DNA from: Phymatolithon calcareum
Lineage: Eukaryota; Rhodophyta; Florideophyceae; Hapalidiales
Assembly (NCBI GenBank): GCA_977006965.1
Contig: OZ345352.1
Location: 4,340,001-4,404,000, forward strand
Length of the DNA stretch: 64,000 nucleotides
Reading direction: 5' to 3'
A model generated the notes under the pieces. That model saw nothing but the letters and a program-made list of their open reading frames with translations, searched no databases and had not been told where the DNA came from. Made by a program: the position numbers and the translations under genes. This document shows, piece after piece, positions 62,600-64,000 of the stretch (position 1 is the stretch's first letter; each line of letters starts with the position of its first letter).

Positions 62600-63925
62600 G
62601 AGTTGAAATCCGAAGAACTCCCACCACTTTTCTTTACTCAGAGGAGGGAACGAACGATCCTATATACTCCACCTGAAGCGAAAACAGCGATACAGCTGAG
62701 AGACAAACGAAAGACATGTTCCCAAATGGTCCAACAGATTACCTACAACAAGCAGAATTACTATCGCGATCCGATTTGTGCGGCTTACAGCGGGAGAGTA
62801 ACAAGCGTCCGCATATGGCCACTTTCCTAACATCGGGCGCGTCAGAGGCCTTACCGATTTCATTCAGACTGCCACACAGAAGCAGACGCGAAAGCAATGC
62901 TGCCCATCATAGGCTGTATTGCTGTTGCGCCCGTTAACAACTGGGAGTGTTCAAGAAAGGGCTAAGTATACAGAAGTGCATTCGGATATACAAGGCGCTA
63001 GTACAGCCACGCTGGGAGTACGCAATGCACTTAACGCCCTGGACAGAAAGACGTACAAAATGCCGTCAAGGAAGTAGAAGCAACATTCTTCAATCAAGTA
63101 TTCGGGCCACTGGCCCGAGGAAGGACAGACAGGCTCCGTCTCCTGTGCGGGATCCAGATGGCCCCACATCGATGAGAAATCTTGGCCTTCAAAATGCTGA
63201 GAAGGAACAAGGCGAAAGAACGTTCGTATTTAAATGAAGTGCCCGAAAGCAGAAACAACCATGAGTGGCAGAACACGAGGACAGATATCGCCGCGATGAA
63301 GAACAGAGAGCCGTTTGATGAAGCTTTAAAGCGTATCCAAACAAACCAGTCTTCGCAAACACTTCGATCGAAATTTCTGGAAATGGATGGAGACCGCCTA
63401 GAATCGAAGCGGAAAAGGAAGATACCATACGACAAGACAAGAGAATTGCCAGCAATCCTCAAGTTCCCCAAGGTGAAGCACAGGCAACTCACGCTGCAGT
63501 ATGCCTGTGGAAGATTCCCACAGGTGTCAACAACAAGTATGGCTGAAAAATTCGGCACCAGAGCCAGAGAGCATATGGAGACCCTTGAACGCACGCTAAC
63601 AGGGTACGACCTCGAAGGAGAAAAACGACTGGAAGCAGAAAAGGCGCTAGATGAGCTCTTACTATTTAGCAAGACACTCATAGAACGCATGGAGAACGAA
63701 GAAGGCCTGTATTGATTCGCAGAAGGCCAGTCAAAAAGCGTGCGAGCCCAACCACCAACAATCCCGTAGAGGACTGAGATAGAATTACTTTGGATCCTGA
63801 GTTTTCCCGTCCGCCATTCTTGTGGACGTTTCGTGAGCTGCACGAAGGTAGTTAGCAGCAGAGGAAGCCTTGCCCATATCTTCGAAAGTCTGTGGGGCTT
63901 TTAAATAAACTCGAACTAAAAAAAA
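62600..63925 (+). mobile_element. LINE family-D: reverse transcriptase end, C-terminal module and tail
   Basis: Polymerase-end sequence (FKKGLSIQKCIRIYKALVQP, RWEYAMHLTPWTE) runs from about 62947 with frame changes. An intact C-terminal frame of 177 codons follows (63182-63715): AFKMLRRNKAKERSYLNEVP, TLQYACGRFPQVSTTSMAEK and RTLTGYDLEGEKRLEAEKAL, ending NEEGLY. The tail is TTTTCCCGTCCGCCATTC ... TGGGGCTTTTAAATAAACTC and an A-rich run. It is 5'-truncated. Confidence 0.8.
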
Positions 63926-63939
63926 GTATTTTGAGTGAC

Positions 63940-64000
63940 AGAATTCAAGTGTCCCACAGGGATCACCTATAAGCCCCATGATCTTTAATATAATCATGGG
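63940..64000 (+). pseudogene. LINE reverse transcriptase fragment running off the window
   Basis: One frame reads NSSVPQGSPISPMIFNIIMG, the V-P-Q-G-S-P-x-S-P motif of non-LTR polymerases. It starts about 15 bases after the family-D tail, so it belongs to another copy that continues beyond the window. Confidence 0.7.

Noticed and set aside
1-64000. A bacterial or phage system (operon, defence island)
   Set aside because: The spliceosomal intron, LINEs, SINE, Copia and hAT/MULE/piggyBac elements are eukaryotic. No operon-like gene cluster or ribosome-binding sites are present.

Overview
The window is nuclear DNA of a eukaryote. Evidence: one spliceosomal intron (GTAAGT...TAG, 121 bp), eukaryotic-type host proteins, and a dense graveyard of LINEs, LTR elements, a tRNA-derived SINE and cut-and-paste DNA transposons. 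Host genes are few, short and nearly intronless, set between long transposon nests. That layout is compatible with a florideophyte red alga such as a Chondrus-like genome, but this is inference; no marker gene settles it.

Host genes seen: a proline-rich protein with two C-terminal membrane segments (18705-19454, +); a WD40-RING protein (25202-26974, -) and its diverged paralogue (59585-61291, +); a membrane-anchored FkbM-type methyltransferase with one intron (29061-30234, +); a secreted S41-type peptidase (38164-40080, +); and a GNAT acetyltransferase (57290-57964, +). They form no operon or evident pathway. The WD40-RING pair is the only sign of a local gene family.

Layout. 0.5-5.3 kb: a decayed LINE split by a piggyBac-like element (copy 1). 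5.3-7.4 kb: LINE tails and degenerate repeats. 7.45-13.1 kb: a complete but dead Copia LTR retrotransposon. 13.2-15.5 kb: a hAT deletion derivative with a Mutator-like (MULE) derivative nested inside, each with target-site duplications. 16-24.6 kb: LINE fragments, foldback elements, one host gene, and a very young non-autonomous LTR element carrying a 40-bp minisatellite. 25-30 kb: two host genes and a piggyBac fragment. 30.5-37.7 kb: stacked fragments of several LINE families, a SINE with an 11-bp duplication, a MITE and a hairpin element. 38-40 kb: the peptidase. 40.8-44.9 kb: an RNase-H LINE carrying a Tudor-like segment, then two minus-strand LINE ends. 44.9-54 kb: piggyBac copy 2, whose transposase core is replaced by foreign coding sequence and which is split by a 4.56-kb DNA transposon of a different family; then piggyBac copy 3. 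54-64 kb: LINE debris, the acetyltransferase and the second WD40-RING gene.

The most notable observations are these. The piggyBac-like family appears to duplicate CTAG rather than TTAA; the split LINE reading frame supports this, because it is restored exactly with one CTAG. A member of this family has acquired unrelated coding sequence. A 4.56-kb element has perfect 21-bp terminal repeats and a transposase-like protein with a DNAGCY-type motif. Several perfect long palindromes are present. Fragment edges of old repeats are approximate, usually to about 20-50 bases.
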